Below are positions 1 through 7,853 of a stretch of 35,759 nt of DNA, piece after piece; positions within the stretch are counted from its first letter, which is position 1; every line of letters starts with the position of its first letter. The stretch lies in contig CAJTCG010000029.1 in assembly GCA_910574635.1 (NCBI GenBank), positions 1 through 35,759 on the forward strand. The letters run 5' to 3'. The translations under genes were made by a program, and so were the position numbers. Origin of the DNA: Oscillospiraceae bacterium (lineage in GTDB: Bacteria > Bacillota > Clostridia > Oscillospirales > Oscillospiraceae). The notes under the pieces were generated by a model, which was not told where the DNA came from, made no database searches, and worked only from the letters and a program-made list of their open reading frames with translations.

Positions 1-89
1 ATCTCGTCCATGATTTCCAGAAATTCTTCCCGTTTTGTTTTCTTTTTCCGGCATCTGTATTCCATATCGCTAAAACTTTCCTGTCTCAT
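1..89 (-). CDS. IS5-family transposase, N-terminal fragment (runs off window)
   Basis: The reverse strand opens at an ATG (87-89) and reads MRQESFSDMEYRC, then a lysine-rich stretch and EEFLEIMDEI, before leaving the window. This is the usual N-terminus of IS5-type DDE transposases. Only about 29 codons are present. A purine-rich stretch just upstream (about 95-115 on the reverse strand) could be the ribosome binding site. An IS end lies at 141-158. The window's right edge carries the C-terminal part of a similar transposase in the same orientation, but the two pieces do not join directly: roughly 150 residues are missing, so they are probably two copies. Assignment rests on N-terminal similarity only. 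Confidence 0.7.
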   Translation of the reverse strand, partial: MRQESFSDMEYRCRKKKTKREEFLEIMDE

Positions 90-140
90 ACCCCGCGCCC
101 CCTTTTCCTTATTTTATCACATCTTCTATCATTTGGGGGG

Positions 141-158
141 ATTAAATCAGCGTTTCCT
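141..158. repeat. IS5-type terminal inverted repeat, left copy
   Basis: Read on the reverse strand this is AGGAAACGCTGATTTAAT. It matches GGGAAGCACTGATTAAAG at 35192-35209 with a few mismatches. Both lie at the outer side of an IS5-type transposase fragment, as expected for the two ends of related elements. The ridA homology begins immediately to the right. Confidence 0.55.
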
Positions 159-328
159 TTAGCAAGGTTGTCAAAACAACTTGCTTTTTGGCGGATATGG
201 CTGACTTCACCTCATTTAATGAAGTCTATGCAAAGTATTTCACATCCAAACCCGCCCGGAGTTGCGTAGCGGTACGGACACTGCCAAAAGGCGTGCTTTG
301 CGAAATCGAAGCAATTGCAGTCAAGTAA
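159..328 (+). pseudogene. ridA: RidA (YjgF/YER057c) 3' fragment cut by the IS
   Basis: The frame ending at TAA 326-328 reads [16 protein letters not shown], then NEVYAKYF and [20 protein letters not shown]. These are the C-terminal half motifs of RidA, the enamine/imine deaminase that clears reactive 2-aminoacrylate-type intermediates. The conserved Arg of PARSC and the Glu of the terminal IEAIAV stretch are present. The N-terminal half is absent: an in-frame stop lies at 143-145, and the IS end abuts at about 158. This is a truncated, presumably dead gene, followed by its own terminator at 339-372. Confidence 0.8.
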
Positions 329-338
329 ATCGTCTCTC

Positions 339-372
339 AAAGGCTCCCTCAGAATTGTAGGAGCCTTTTTCT
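339..372 (+). terminator. Rho-independent terminator of ridA
   Basis: AAAGGCTCC (339-347) pairs with GGAGCCTTT (360-368), and a T-run follows. It sits 10 bases after the ridA stop. Confidence 0.8.
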
Positions 373-379
373 TATTTGA

Positions 380-546
380 CTAGAGTCTGTTTTGAACCCA
401 TCAAAACGCCGTCTTGGGGTATCTTTTTCCGGCAGGACTGCGTTGATTGGACTTGAAATCCGTCAGGATTCCCGCGTCCAATCACCTTGTCTGACGAAAA
501 AATCCGCTCCAATCCGGCATTCCGCCAGTTTTAAAGCAGACTCTAG
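380..546. mobile_element. Small non-autonomous element (MITE), about 159 bp with CTAG duplication
   Basis: CTAG occurs at 380-383 and 543-546, immediately outside imperfect inverted ends: AGTCTGTTTTGAA from 384, and on the other strand AGTCTGCTTTAAA from 542. No plausible gene lies inside. An internal stem, TGATTGGAC with GTCCAATCA, spans about 443-485. The terminal repeats and YTAR-type (CTAG) target duplication fit a deletion derivative of an IS5-group element. Its right flank coincides with the outer end of the IS630 copy, so it is nested there. The two ORFs crossing it are not credible genes. Confidence 0.6.
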
Positions 547-1759
547 TGTTTCACCAAGCCAGGAATTAGAAGATAACAGGGTAAAGCTTCCTGAGTTTGC
601 ATCTGGCATTATCCAAGGAAAATCTCCAATGGACAGTGGAACAAAAGGTATTTCTGTACAGAGTCCATGCGTTGACCTGGCAGTGCATCTCCTCAAAAGA
701 GGCCAAGGATTGGGACAGGCACTGTCTGGAAAGGATGCCGATTTCAATCTCTACCATATTCAACCAAGAAGCATGGATGGGAGTGTAGTGGATCTCCAAC
801 TGCTGTATGATCCGCTTGGCCTGAGCAGGCTCGAAAGCCTTATACAAAGACGCAATTGAGTGAATGTTCAAATTGTCCATGACCAGCACGTTTTTTTCAC
901 AGTGGCTGTAGTGGATATCCACCAGTTCACGCAGAAAATGAGCAAAATCTACCGCAGTTCTGGTGTGTGTAAGTTTCACAACCCTTTTGCAGGCCAGCGG
1001 TTCAAAGGCAACAAACAAGTCCACTACGCCACAGCGGCGGTACTCATAGTCCTCCCGTTCCACGCTCCTAGGCTTTGCTGGGATCCTTCGTTTCTCAATC
1101 AACTGCCGGTTCGTTTCATCCAGGCAGACTACCGAGCGCAGAGGGTCGTAAGGCTGCTGGTATACATCCAGAACATCCTCCATCCGAGCTACAAATTCCG
1201 CTCTTGGCTTGGGGATGCACCATTCCTTCTTTTGCCAGGGCTTAAGTTCATTTTTTTCAGTGTTTCCATTCCCGCTGTGTCAGAAATACTCTCCACCAGT
1301 CCCAAACGCACCAGTTCATCCGCAATCAGCTGTAATGTCCACTGTTCCCGTCCCTCCGGCGCCTTCAAGCAGGCGATGGCTATGATATGTGCCTCTACCC
1401 GCCCATCTACTTTTTTATGCCGGTTGACTTGCTCTTCCGCCCCAGTGCCGCTTCCACGCCCTCAGTTACAAATCGTTTTGCTATCTGGCAGATCGTGTTG
1501 GATGTGGCATGATACGCTTCTTTTATTTTGGCGTATGTCCACTCCCGGTTTTCTGGTATTTCATCCAATTTCAACAGTATCTGGGCATGTTTGATCCGGT
1601 ATCCCTGGGTCCGTCCTTTTGCTATTATCTCCCTCAGCATATTCCGTTCTTCATTCGTTAATATCACAATGTATTTGTGGTTCATACTTCATCTCCTAAG
1701 GATATTTTACCACATTTCCCACTCCTTTGCTACTTCTATTTCCTAACTTGGTAAAACAC
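546..1759 (-). mobile_element. IS630-family insertion sequence, about 1.2 kb
   Basis: The left end reads GTGTTTCACCAAGCCAGGAA from 546. The reverse strand of the right end, from 1759 inward, reads GTGTTTTACCAAGTTAGGAA. These are 20-base inverted repeats with three differences. The length and the transposase inside fit IS630/Tc1-mariner elements, which insert at TA. A TA flanks the left end (544-545, shared with the MITE's CTAG), but the right flank is CA, so the target duplication is imperfect or lost. The element lies against a decayed DDE transposase that probably received it. Confidence 0.75.
566..1685 (-). pseudogene. IS630 transposase, interrupted by two -1 frame changes
   Basis: Three consecutive frames together make one IS630-type DDE transposase. 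The first (1685 down to about 1420) has the N-terminal helix-turn-helix region ending in AALGRK. The second continues EQVNRHKKVDGRVEAH and then the linker to about 1246. The third carries the catalytic core: VVCLDETNRQL, VLVMDNLNIHS and the LNMVEIEIGILS region supply the D, D and E residues. The first change lies near 1430. The second lies at a seven-A run (reverse strand CTG AAAAAAA TG, about 1247-1253), where a -1 slip restores the reading. Some IS families use such a slip, but IS630 transposases are usually a single ORF, so decay is the simplest reading. Confidence 0.75.
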
Positions 1760-2258
1760 CAGATTTATAGGATATAAATATTTTCCGCTATTCCGATCAA
1801 GCCTGTGTGGGCCGTTTGGGAGCATGGCAGCGTAATCCTGGGCGCTGCAGCGGCGCAGACAATAGCACAGGGAAAAATCACCTGTACTGATATTGGCGCC
1901 GAATACCTGATAACCGAAGTCCTGTTTGTCCTTCAGATGAGAATAGTGCCAACCTGTTCCTTCCATGGCCCGTGTGGCTCGCGAGGATGGCTTTTCTTCT
2001 CGATGACCGTATCATCTATGCTTAGATAGATGGGGGCACCCTTTGCCAGAGCCAGTTCATCTGCCTTCCGCAGCGCTTCTGTCTGCTGCTGTTGGGACAC
2101 CTTTTGCTCGTCCCATTTGCCTTTGGACAGAAAACCCTGGTTTAGTTCTACAAAATCTGTTGTTTTGCTTTGGTCTCCCTTCATAGCCAGGCCGCATATG
2201 ATCTCCGCAAGTCTCTTCTGCAGTACACTGCTTTGTTTATTTTTCAGATTTGCTCATT
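1760..2258 (-). pseudogene. Decayed IS4/IS701-like DDE transposase remnant
   Basis: The upper part (2258 to 1960) reads KQSSVLQKRLAEIICGLAMK and then IYLSIDDTVIEKKSHPREPHG, a typical first-aspartate region of IS4-like transposases (SIDDT). It then shifts frame near 1965 to MEGTGWHYSHLKDKQDFGYQ and GANISTGDFSLCYCLRR, and degenerates. The C-terminal half with the remaining catalytic residues is missing where the IS630 element begins. No start codon precedes the homology in frame. This is dead; the subfamily is uncertain. Confidence 0.6.
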
Positions 2259-2285
2259 TAGAGATATAAAAATAATTTATCAATC

Positions 2286-3596
2286 TCAGCATTCAACCAG
2301 TTTGCAGGCTCTGGACAGCTCCAAAGCCAGGACCAGCGTCAGAAGCTCCGCGGCGAAAGGTGCAAGCCAAATAACGTCAATGCCCAAAAGAACCGGTATA
2401 CAGAAAATCGCCGCCGCTTTCAGAACAACGCCCCGGCTCAGGGAGATGGCATCGGCCTGCAAGGTCCTCTTGGTGGAGTACAGAAAGGCTGTATAAATCA
2501 AGTTCAGCGCCATGGGGATAAAGGACAGACCAAACAGCGGCAGGGCGGCGGAGGCGTTTTGGACAAGCTCCGGGTCCCAGTTGAAAATTTGGATCACGGG
2601 TTCGGCAAAGAGAAACAGAAGCCCATAAATGACCACAGACAATATGGCATTGATGCGAATTCCCCAGCGAAAATATAGATTCATTCCGTCTGTATCCCGC
2701 TCCCCATAGCAGAGACCCCAAAGAGGCTGCAGGCCCTGGGCTGTCCCGGAGAGGATGGCGTTGACCAGCGAGTAGATGAAACTCAGGACGCTGAAGGTGG
2801 ACACACCGATATCGCCCACCAGCTTTGCCAACATAAGGTTATAACAGAGAGCCGTTACCGGCGTGGTCAGTTGGGAGGCTGCTTCCGGCACACCTCGTTT
2901 GCAGATCTTACCGACTAATGCGCCACTGACAGGGAACCGCTGGAAGCGCAGGCTTCCCCGTTTCCTCACAAAATGGGACAGCAGGACAGCCACAGAAAAT
3001 ACCTGCCCCAGCCCGGAGGCGATGGCCGCACCGATCACCCCCATTTTCATAGGGAAGATGAACAGCCAGTCCAGAAAAATATTCGCCCCAGCCCCCACAC
3101 ACATCCCCACAAAAGATAACGTTGGAGAGCCGTCGTTCCGCACAAAAACGGACAAACAGGTACTCATCAGCATGGGAACAGAAAAAGCACAGTAATAAAA
3201 CAGGTAATCCGCTGCCATGTCCCGCATGGTATGGCTGAGGGTCTGCCCGCCACTAAGGTCCACGATCTGCCGGGAAAATGCCATCCCAATGAGGGTAAGC
3301 AGCAAAGACGCAAGCATGGTCAGAAGGAACGCGGTCATAAAGGCGTGATTCGCCCCCTCCTTATCCGCACGTCCCATGCGGATGGCTATCACCGTCCCGC
3401 CGCCCATAGGGAACATCGCCGCTATGGCCACGGCAAAGGTAATGAAGGGAACGCCGATATTCACCGCCCCCAATGCCGCCGAACCAACCCCTTGGCCCAC
3501 AAAGATTCCGTCCACCACATTGTAGAGATAGGTCACAAACAGCCCGCCCATAGCCGGGAAGATGTACCGGCATAGATTTTTCCGGCTTACGTTCAA
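2286..3596 (-). CDS. MATE-family multidrug/Na+ antiporter
   Basis: This 436-residue membrane protein has about 12 hydrophobic segments. Its opening, YIFPAMGGLFVTYLYNVVDG followed by IFVGQGVGSAALGAVNIGVP, is characteristic of MATE exporters of the DinF/MepA type, which expel cationic drugs or metabolites in exchange for Na+ or H+. An internal repeat of the pattern follows at mid-protein, as expected for the two six-helix halves. The start is TTG at 3594-3596, preceded by GGAGGT at a 6-base spacing; no better start exists. The gene is monocistronic with its own promoter and a leader hairpin. The LysR gene lies upstream on the same strand. The substrate cannot be predicted. Confidence 0.9.
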   Translation of the reverse strand: MNVSRKNLCRYIFPAMGGLFVTYLYNVVDGIFVGQGVGSAALGAVNIGVPFITFAVAIAAMFPMGGGTVIAIRMGRADKEGANHAFMTAFLLTMLASLLLTLIGMAFSRQIVDLSGGQTLSHTMRDMAADYLFYYCAFSVPMLMSTCLSVFVRNDGSPTLSFVGMCVGAGANIFLDWLFIFPMKMGVIGAAIASGLGQVFSVAVLLSHFVRKRGSLRFQRFPVSGALVGKICKRGVPEAASQLTTPVTALCYNLMLAKLVGDIGVSTFSVLSFIYSLVNAILSGTAQGLQPLWGLCYGERDTDGMNLYFRWGIRINAILSVVIYGLLFLFAEPVIQIFNWDPELVQNASAALPLFGLSFIPMALNLIYTAFLYSTKRTLQADAISLSRGVVLKAAAIFCIPVLLGIDVIWLAPFAAELLTLVLALELSRACKLVEC

Positions 3597-3619
3597 AAAA
3601 ACACCTCCAAATAAAATGA

Positions 3620-3656
3620 GAAGTGGGATAAACCCTGTACGGGCTTATCCCACTTC
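3620..3656 (-). promoter_or_regulatory. Leader stem-loop in the 5' UTR of the MATE gene
   Basis: GAAGTGGGATAA (3620-3631) pairs perfectly with TTATCCCACTTC (3645-3656), with a further CCC/GGG inside. It lies between the promoter at 3695-3723 and the ribosome binding site, about 20 bases from GGAGGT. A T-rich but interrupted stretch follows on the reverse strand. It could be an attenuator or an mRNA-stabilising hairpin; no convincing leader peptide was found. Confidence 0.55.
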
Positions 3657-3694
3657 AACGATTTTTGATCGCAAGTCCTCTGACAAGCGAGGCC

Positions 3695-3723
3695 ATTGTA
3701 GCACAGAAGATTTTTAAAGTCAA
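3695..3723 (-). promoter_or_regulatory. Sigma-A promoter of the MATE gene
   Basis: On the reverse strand, TTGACT (3723-3718), a 17-base spacer, then TACAAT (3700-3695). It sits just past the LysR stop codon at 3732 and gives the MATE gene a leader of about 90 bases. Confidence 0.75.
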
Positions 3724-3731
3724 GCATCGTT

Positions 3732-4625
3732 TTAGCACTTCGGCTGAACTGGAAAATTGTCCCGGCACAATTGCAGAAACAACTTCAGCAGGGGTTTTCC
3801 TGTTACACTTTTGTAGTACGCCCCATAGGACAGCGGTTCCACGCCTTCGATTGGAATATAGGCCAGGGCGGGGTCACGCAGGGAGGGGAAGTCAGGCTGG
3901 ACGGCAATCCCAAAACCGGCCCTGGCCAGCGTGATGCAGGCGTCGGCGGAGCTGCACATGAATAGATCAGAAACGCTCCGCCCGGTTGTCAATTCATGCT
4001 GGACAGCGTTCAGACTGTCGGGGCATCTCTGCGGGTCCAGCAGGAGCAGCCGTTGTGTTCGGAGATCCTCGCCGTCCAGCAGTTCTTTTTCTGCCAGCGG
4101 ATGGCCAGCAGGGAGAACAGCCGTGACGCGGACCTGCGTCAGCTCCTTGTATATGCCGGTCTCTTTCTTCGGCCCTTTTTCCTGGAACGCCGTGACCACG
4201 TCCACGGCTTCCTCCTCCAGGAGCTGATAGAGGTGCTGGAATGGCACTACTTGAAAGAGAGGGTACAGTGTGGGACAGGACTCCGACATTCGCCGCAGTA
4301 CATCGGGCAGCAGCCATAGTTCGTTGTGGCTGTGGCTGCCAATGGAAAAGAACTGCCGCTCATCGCTCACCGGCTCTTCAAACCGCTTCTTTGCCAGGGT
4401 GATGATATTCAGCACATTCCTGGCGTCATTCAAAAAGAACAGGCCCTCCTGGGTGATCTCCACCGCCCGCGTGGTGCGCCTGAACAGCTGCGCGTTCAGC
4501 TCCTCTTCCAAAGCGCGGATCTGATGGGTGACGGCCGGCTGTGTTACATTGAGCTGCTTGGCGGCTTTTACAAAGCTGAGCGTCTCCGCAACCGTCAAAA
4601 AACAGGTGAGTTGAAAGGTATTCAT
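3732..4625 (-). CDS. LysR-family transcriptional regulator
   Basis: This 297-residue protein is normal length for the family. Residues 1-60 form the winged helix-turn-helix (MNTFQLTCFLTVAETLSFVK, then AAKQLNVTQPAVTHQIRALE), followed by the linker helix. A periplasmic-binding-protein-like effector domain runs from about residue 90 (FFSIGSHSHNELWLLPDVL) to the end. Such proteins bind a small co-inducer and control neighbouring or divergent genes. Here the divergent partner is the marR-led operon and the downstream gene is a MATE pump, so efflux control is a reasonable inference. The ATG follows GGAGG (reverse strand, CCGGAGGAGCC). The co-inducer is unknown. Confidence 0.92.
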   Translation of the reverse strand: MNTFQLTCFLTVAETLSFVKAAKQLNVTQPAVTHQIRALEEELNAQLFRRTTRAVEITQEGLFFLNDARNVLNIITLAKKRFEEPVSDERQFFSIGSHSHNELWLLPDVLRRMSESCPTLYPLFQVVPFQHLYQLLEEEAVDVVTAFQEKGPKKETGIYKELTQVRVTAVLPAGHPLAEKELLDGEDLRTQRLLLLDPQRCPDSLNAVQHELTTGRSVSDLFMCSSADACITLARAGFGIAVQPDFPSLRDPALAYIPIEGVEPLSYGAYYKSVTGKPLLKLFLQLCRDNFPVQPKC

Positions 4626-4662
4626 ACTGGCTCCTCCGGAGATTGATAAAAGTCTTTAATAC

Positions 4663-4691
4663 CTTATAACATTTTTTGAATTAACAATCAA
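4663..4691 (-). promoter_or_regulatory. Predicted promoter of the LysR gene
   Basis: Reverse strand TTGATT (4691-4686), 17 bases, TATAAG (4668-4663). On the forward strand a TATAAT at 4703-4708 is a likely -10 for the divergent marR operon, but it lacks a good -35. The two promoters therefore nearly face each other. Confidence 0.55.
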
Positions 4692-4788
4692 GAGAAAATG
4701 AGTATAATAGCAAATATCTCCGAAAAAACCTTGTCCGCCGAACAGTCGGAAGGGCAACGACACTCTGTAAGGGAAAGGAGGGCGGGAT

Positions 4789-5235
4789 ATGTCGGGCGGG
4801 AGCCTTCTCTTGACCCTTCGGCAGATCAACATCTGCCTGGGGCTGTACGGAAATGAACAGCTGTCAGACTCCGGGATGACGTTTGCCCAGGTGTTCCTGC
4901 TGAACGAGATCTTCTCCATGGATACGCCCTGCGTCTGCTCCACGGAACTGTGCGAGCGGGTCGGATTTGCCCGGTCTTCCATCTCCAGAACGTTGAAGGA
5001 GCTGCGGAAAAACGGATATGTCCGGATGCGGATGGATCAGGCCGACAACCGCAAAAAGCGTGTGTTTCTCACGCCGAAAGCCTACGCGGCCAGAGGGAGC
5101 GTTCAGAAATACATGGAGAACCTGAACCGTTGTCTTGTCCGGGAAATTCCGAAAGGCAGCCTGGAGGGGATTGAGAGCACCCTGCAAACCATTCTTGACA
5201 ACATACAGCAGGAAACACTAAGGAGGCCAACGTAA
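4789..5235 (+). CDS. MarR-family transcriptional regulator
   Basis: A 148-residue winged-helix protein. A helical N-terminal dimerisation segment (residues 1-45) is followed by the helix-turn-helix CSTELCERVGFARSSISRTL (about 54-73), the wing containing DQADNRKKRVFLTPKA (about 85-100), and C-terminal helices. MarR proteins are usually repressors released by phenolic or lipophilic ligands and commonly head efflux operons. AAAGGAGG lies 7 bases before the ATG. The stop codon abuts the next ATG with no gap, so it is the first gene of an operon with the flavodoxin-like, ABC and MATE genes and is probably autoregulatory. The ligand is unknown. Confidence 0.88.
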   Translation: MSGGSLLLTLRQINICLGLYGNEQLSDSGMTFAQVFLLNEIFSMDTPCVCSTELCERVGFARSSISRTLKELRKNGYVRMRMDQADNRKKRVFLTPKAYAARGSVQKYMENLNRCLVREIPKGSLEGIESTLQTILDNIQQETLRRPT

Positions 5236-5733
5236 ATGGAATATCAGATCGCGTACTTAGACATCTATGGAAACGCCGGGATACTGGCTGAGGAGATCAG
5301 CGGCATTCTGCACGGCGCGGAGCTGGTGAATCTGTCCAAACAGGAAATTTCCGATGACGCCAACAGCTATCTGCTGGTATTTGAGATCACGCAGAACGCA
5401 ATCCCGCTGAAAATCATGGACATTTTGGAGAACCTGGAGGGGAAAACCAGCCTCTGCTTTGTTGCCTGCTGCATGGCGCTTTTTGAAGAGAAAGAGGATG
5501 TGGAGCACAATCTGCTTCCCTTCCTGCCGGATGAGTGCGACTACCGCGGACTGTTCTTCTGTCCCGGCCAAATCCCCTCCAGCGTGATGGACACGATTCA
5601 GGAGGCGCTGGACGAAAACCCGGAAAACAAGCAGGCGCAAGCCATGCTGGAAGCGTTTCAGCATGCGAAAAATCACCCTGACGCCGAGGATTTCCGAGAG
5701 CTGCGCCGCTTCATCCAGGAAAGTGGTATCTGA
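5236..5733 (+). CDS. Flavodoxin-like domain protein
   Basis: This 165-residue protein resembles the flavodoxin-like family in its opening beta strand and loop (MEYQIAYLDIYGNAGILAEE; compare the usual YSSxTGNTxxLA FMN-phosphate loop), its central strand TSLCFVACCMALF, and its C-terminal helices ending HPDAEDFRELRRFIQ. The phosphate loop is degenerate (DIYGNAG instead of SxTGNT), so FMN binding is doubtful and the protein may be a redox partner or a structural relative. An AAGGAGG precedes the ATG, which directly follows the marR stop. Co-transcription with efflux genes suggests a detoxification role, but the function is unproven. Confidence 0.55.
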   Translation: MEYQIAYLDIYGNAGILAEEISGILHGAELVNLSKQEISDDANSYLLVFEITQNAIPLKIMDILENLEGKTSLCFVACCMALFEEKEDVEHNLLPFLPDECDYRGLFFCPGQIPSSVMDTIQEALDENPENKQAQAMLEAFQHAKNHPDAEDFRELRRFIQESGI

Positions 5734-5748
5734 GGGGAGGAACCGTTT

Positions 5749-6480
5749 TTGATCAAGATACTTTTGAAGCAGATCGGGGAATACAAGCGAGATACTATCA
5801 TCACGCCCGTTTTTACGGTGCTGGAGGTGGTAGCGGAGCTTCTGGTCCCCTTTGTGATTGCCAGCCTGATCGATAAAGGCATCGAGGCGGGGAATCTGCG
5901 GAACGTCTACCTTTACGGCGCACTGATGATTGTGCTGGCCTTTTTCGGTCTGGCCTTCGGCATCCTGGCCGGACGGTTCGCGGCCTCGGCCTCCTCCGGC
6001 TTTGCCTGCAACCTGCGGCAAAGCATGTTTGAAAACATCCAGACGTTTTCCTTTTCCAACATTGACAAATTCAGCACCGCGGGCCTTGTCACCCGTATGA
6101 CAACGGACGTCACCAATTTGCAGATGGCCTTCCAGATGTGTCTGCGCATCGCTCTGAGAGCGCCGTTGATGCTGATTTGCAGCATGGTGATGTGTCTGCT
6201 CATCAACGCAAGGCTGAGCATGATCTTCCTGGCCGCCATTGTGGTGCTGGCCGCCGCGCTGGCTCTCATTATGAGCAGGGCCATAAAAATTTTCAGCAAG
6301 GTATTCCACCGGTACGACGGCCTGAACGCCAGCGTACAGGAAAACACATCGGCCATCCGTGTGGTGAAAGCCTTTGTCCGGGAGGGCTACGAAAACAAGA
6401 ACAGGGCCGGTATTACCGGCTTTACACAGGCAGCGCCATTGCCTGAACAATTTATATTCAAGAGGAGGAATTTGAAATGA
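5749..6480 (+). CDS. ABC exporter transmembrane domain, truncated (no ATPase)
   Basis: The protein begins IKILLKQIGEYKRDTIITPV and follows a type-IV ABC exporter transmembrane domain (MsbA/LmrA-like). It includes the LVTRMTTDVTNLQ coupling-helix region, and VREGYEN, which normally precedes transmembrane helix 5. After residue about 217 homology stops and a short unrelated tail, ending FIFKRRNLK, follows. Helices 5-6 and the whole nucleotide-binding domain (Walker A, signature, Walker B) are missing: 243 residues instead of about 580. An ABC partner gene, common in such MarR operons, is also missing. The TTG start (5749) has GGGGAGG upstream. The stop overlaps the next ATG (ATGA). It is probably a deletion remnant that keeps operon coupling. 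Confidence 0.75.
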   Translation: MIKILLKQIGEYKRDTIITPVFTVLEVVAELLVPFVIASLIDKGIEAGNLRNVYLYGALMIVLAFFGLAFGILAGRFAASASSGFACNLRQSMFENIQTFSFSNIDKFSTAGLVTRMTTDVTNLQMAFQMCLRIALRAPLMLICSMVMCLLINARLSMIFLAAIVVLAAALALIMSRAIKIFSKVFHRYDGLNASVQENTSAIRVVKAFVREGYENKNRAGITGFTQAAPLPEQFIFKRRNLK

Positions 6481-7853
6481 ACGAACAAGTTGTCACCAAT
6501 CCGCTGGGAACCGAGCGGGTTGGGAAATTGATGATCCGCTACGCCATTCCCAGCATTGTTTCCATTGTAGTCAACTCGCTCTATAACATGGTGGACCAGA
6601 TTTTCATTGGGCAGGGCGTCGGCTACCTGGGCAACGCCGCCACCAATATCATCCTGCCCCTCACTTCGATTCTGTTGGCCCTGGGCATGATGATCGGCGA
6701 TGGAGCCGCGTCCTATATGAGCCTGAGTCTCGGGAAGGGCCGGACGGAAGACGCGGCCCAGGGTGTGGGAAACGCCGTCGCTTTGACGGTTGGCGTCAGT
6801 GTGGTCCTGCTGGTTCTTTTTGAGCTGTTTTTGGAGCCGCTGTGCCATCTGTTCGGAGCCACGGAGGGGAATCTGCCCTACGCCCTGGAATACGGAAGCA
6901 TCATTGTGTTTGGTTTCCCCTTTGCCATGATTGACGCCGCGTTCGGCAGCATCATCCGGGCGGATGGACGGCCAAAAGTGAGCATGATCGGCCTGCTGAT
7001 CGGCTGTATCACCAACATCATTCTGGACCCCATCTTCATCTTCGTGTGCCATTGGGGCGTAAAAGGCGCGGCCTGGGCCACCATCATCGGCCAGATTCTA
7101 AACGCCGTCCACTTTGCTGCGTGTATGCTGCGCTTTAAAACCATTGAGATAAAAAAGCAGCACATGATCCCGAAGTGGAACGTCATCAAACGGATTTTGA
7201 CCCTCGGCACATCCAGCTTTATTTCTCAGGTCGCCTCTGTATTTGTGATTGCGGTCATGAACAATTCCCTTGTGAAGTATGGGGCCATGTCCAAGTACGG
7301 AGCCGACATTCCTCTGGCGGCGCTTGGCATCACGATGAAAGTGAGCCAGCTGATCACCGGCATTGCCCTGGGCATCGCCACCGGCATTCAGCCCATTTTC
7401 GGCTTCAACTACGGCAGCGGCCAGTACGACCGTGTGAAGAAAACCTACAAGCTGGCCCTGACGAGCTGCACCTTGATTTTGGTGGCGGCCTTCTTCGTCT
7501 TCCAATTCTGCCCGGAGTATATCATCAATCTGTTTGGGCAGGAGTCGGATCTGTACATGGAATTTGCCGTGAAGTGCTTCCGGGTGTATCTGCTGGCCTG
7601 CTTCATGATCGGCGCGGGAGCCGTCACCGGCACCTTTTTCCAGGCCATCGGCAAGCCCATCCCCGCCGCGCTGCTCTCCCTGTCCCGGCAGATCATTTTC
7701 CTGATTCCCGCCATGCTGCTCTTTGGATACCTGTGGGGCGTGGAGGGCATCCTGTGGGCCGGTCCTGTTGGAGACGGACTGTCCGGCGTGATTTCCCTGA
7801 TGACTTTAGGAGCTTCCTGGAAAAAGATTTTCAATAAAGAGGTGGCGGAATAA
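6477..7853 (+). CDS. MATE-family multidrug/Na+ antiporter (MepA-like)
   Basis: A 458-residue protein with 12 predicted membrane segments. The N-terminus (MIRYAIPSIVSIVVNSLYNM, VDQIFIGQGVGYLGNAATN) and the second-half counterpart (GIALGIATGIQPIFGFNYGS) are the standard MATE signatures, most like MepA-type pumps. GAGGAGG precedes the ATG, which overlaps the truncated ABC stop codon; its own stop overlaps the next start (TAATG). It is therefore translated as part of the marR operon and is the only intact transporter left in it. It differs clearly from the other MATE gene at 2286-3596, so the two are not a recent duplication. The substrate is unknown. Confidence 0.92.
   Translation: MNEQVVTNPLGTERVGKLMIRYAIPSIVSIVVNSLYNMVDQIFIGQGVGYLGNAATNIILPLTSILLALGMMIGDGAASYMSLSLGKGRTEDAAQGVGNAVALTVGVSVVLLVLFELFLEPLCHLFGATEGNLPYALEYGSIIVFGFPFAMIDAAFGSIIRADGRPKVSMIGLLIGCITNIILDPIFIFVCHWGVKGAAWATIIGQILNAVHFAACMLRFKTIEIKKQHMIPKWNVIKRILTLGTSSFISQVASVFVIAVMNNSLVKYGAMSKYGADIPLAALGITMKVSQLITGIALGIATGIQPIFGFNYGSGQYDRVKKTYKLALTSCTLILVAAFFVFQFCPEYIINLFGQESDLYMEFAVKCFRVYLLACFMIGAGAVTGTFFQAIGKPIPAALLSLSRQIIFLIPAMLLFGYLWGVEGILWAGPVGDGLSGVISLMTLGASWKKIFNKEVAE

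Noticed and set aside
5257..6450. A 397-codon reverse-strand frame
   Set aside because: It is the mirror of the flavodoxin-like and ABC genes; the His/Gln/Gly-rich composition is that of an antisense shadow.
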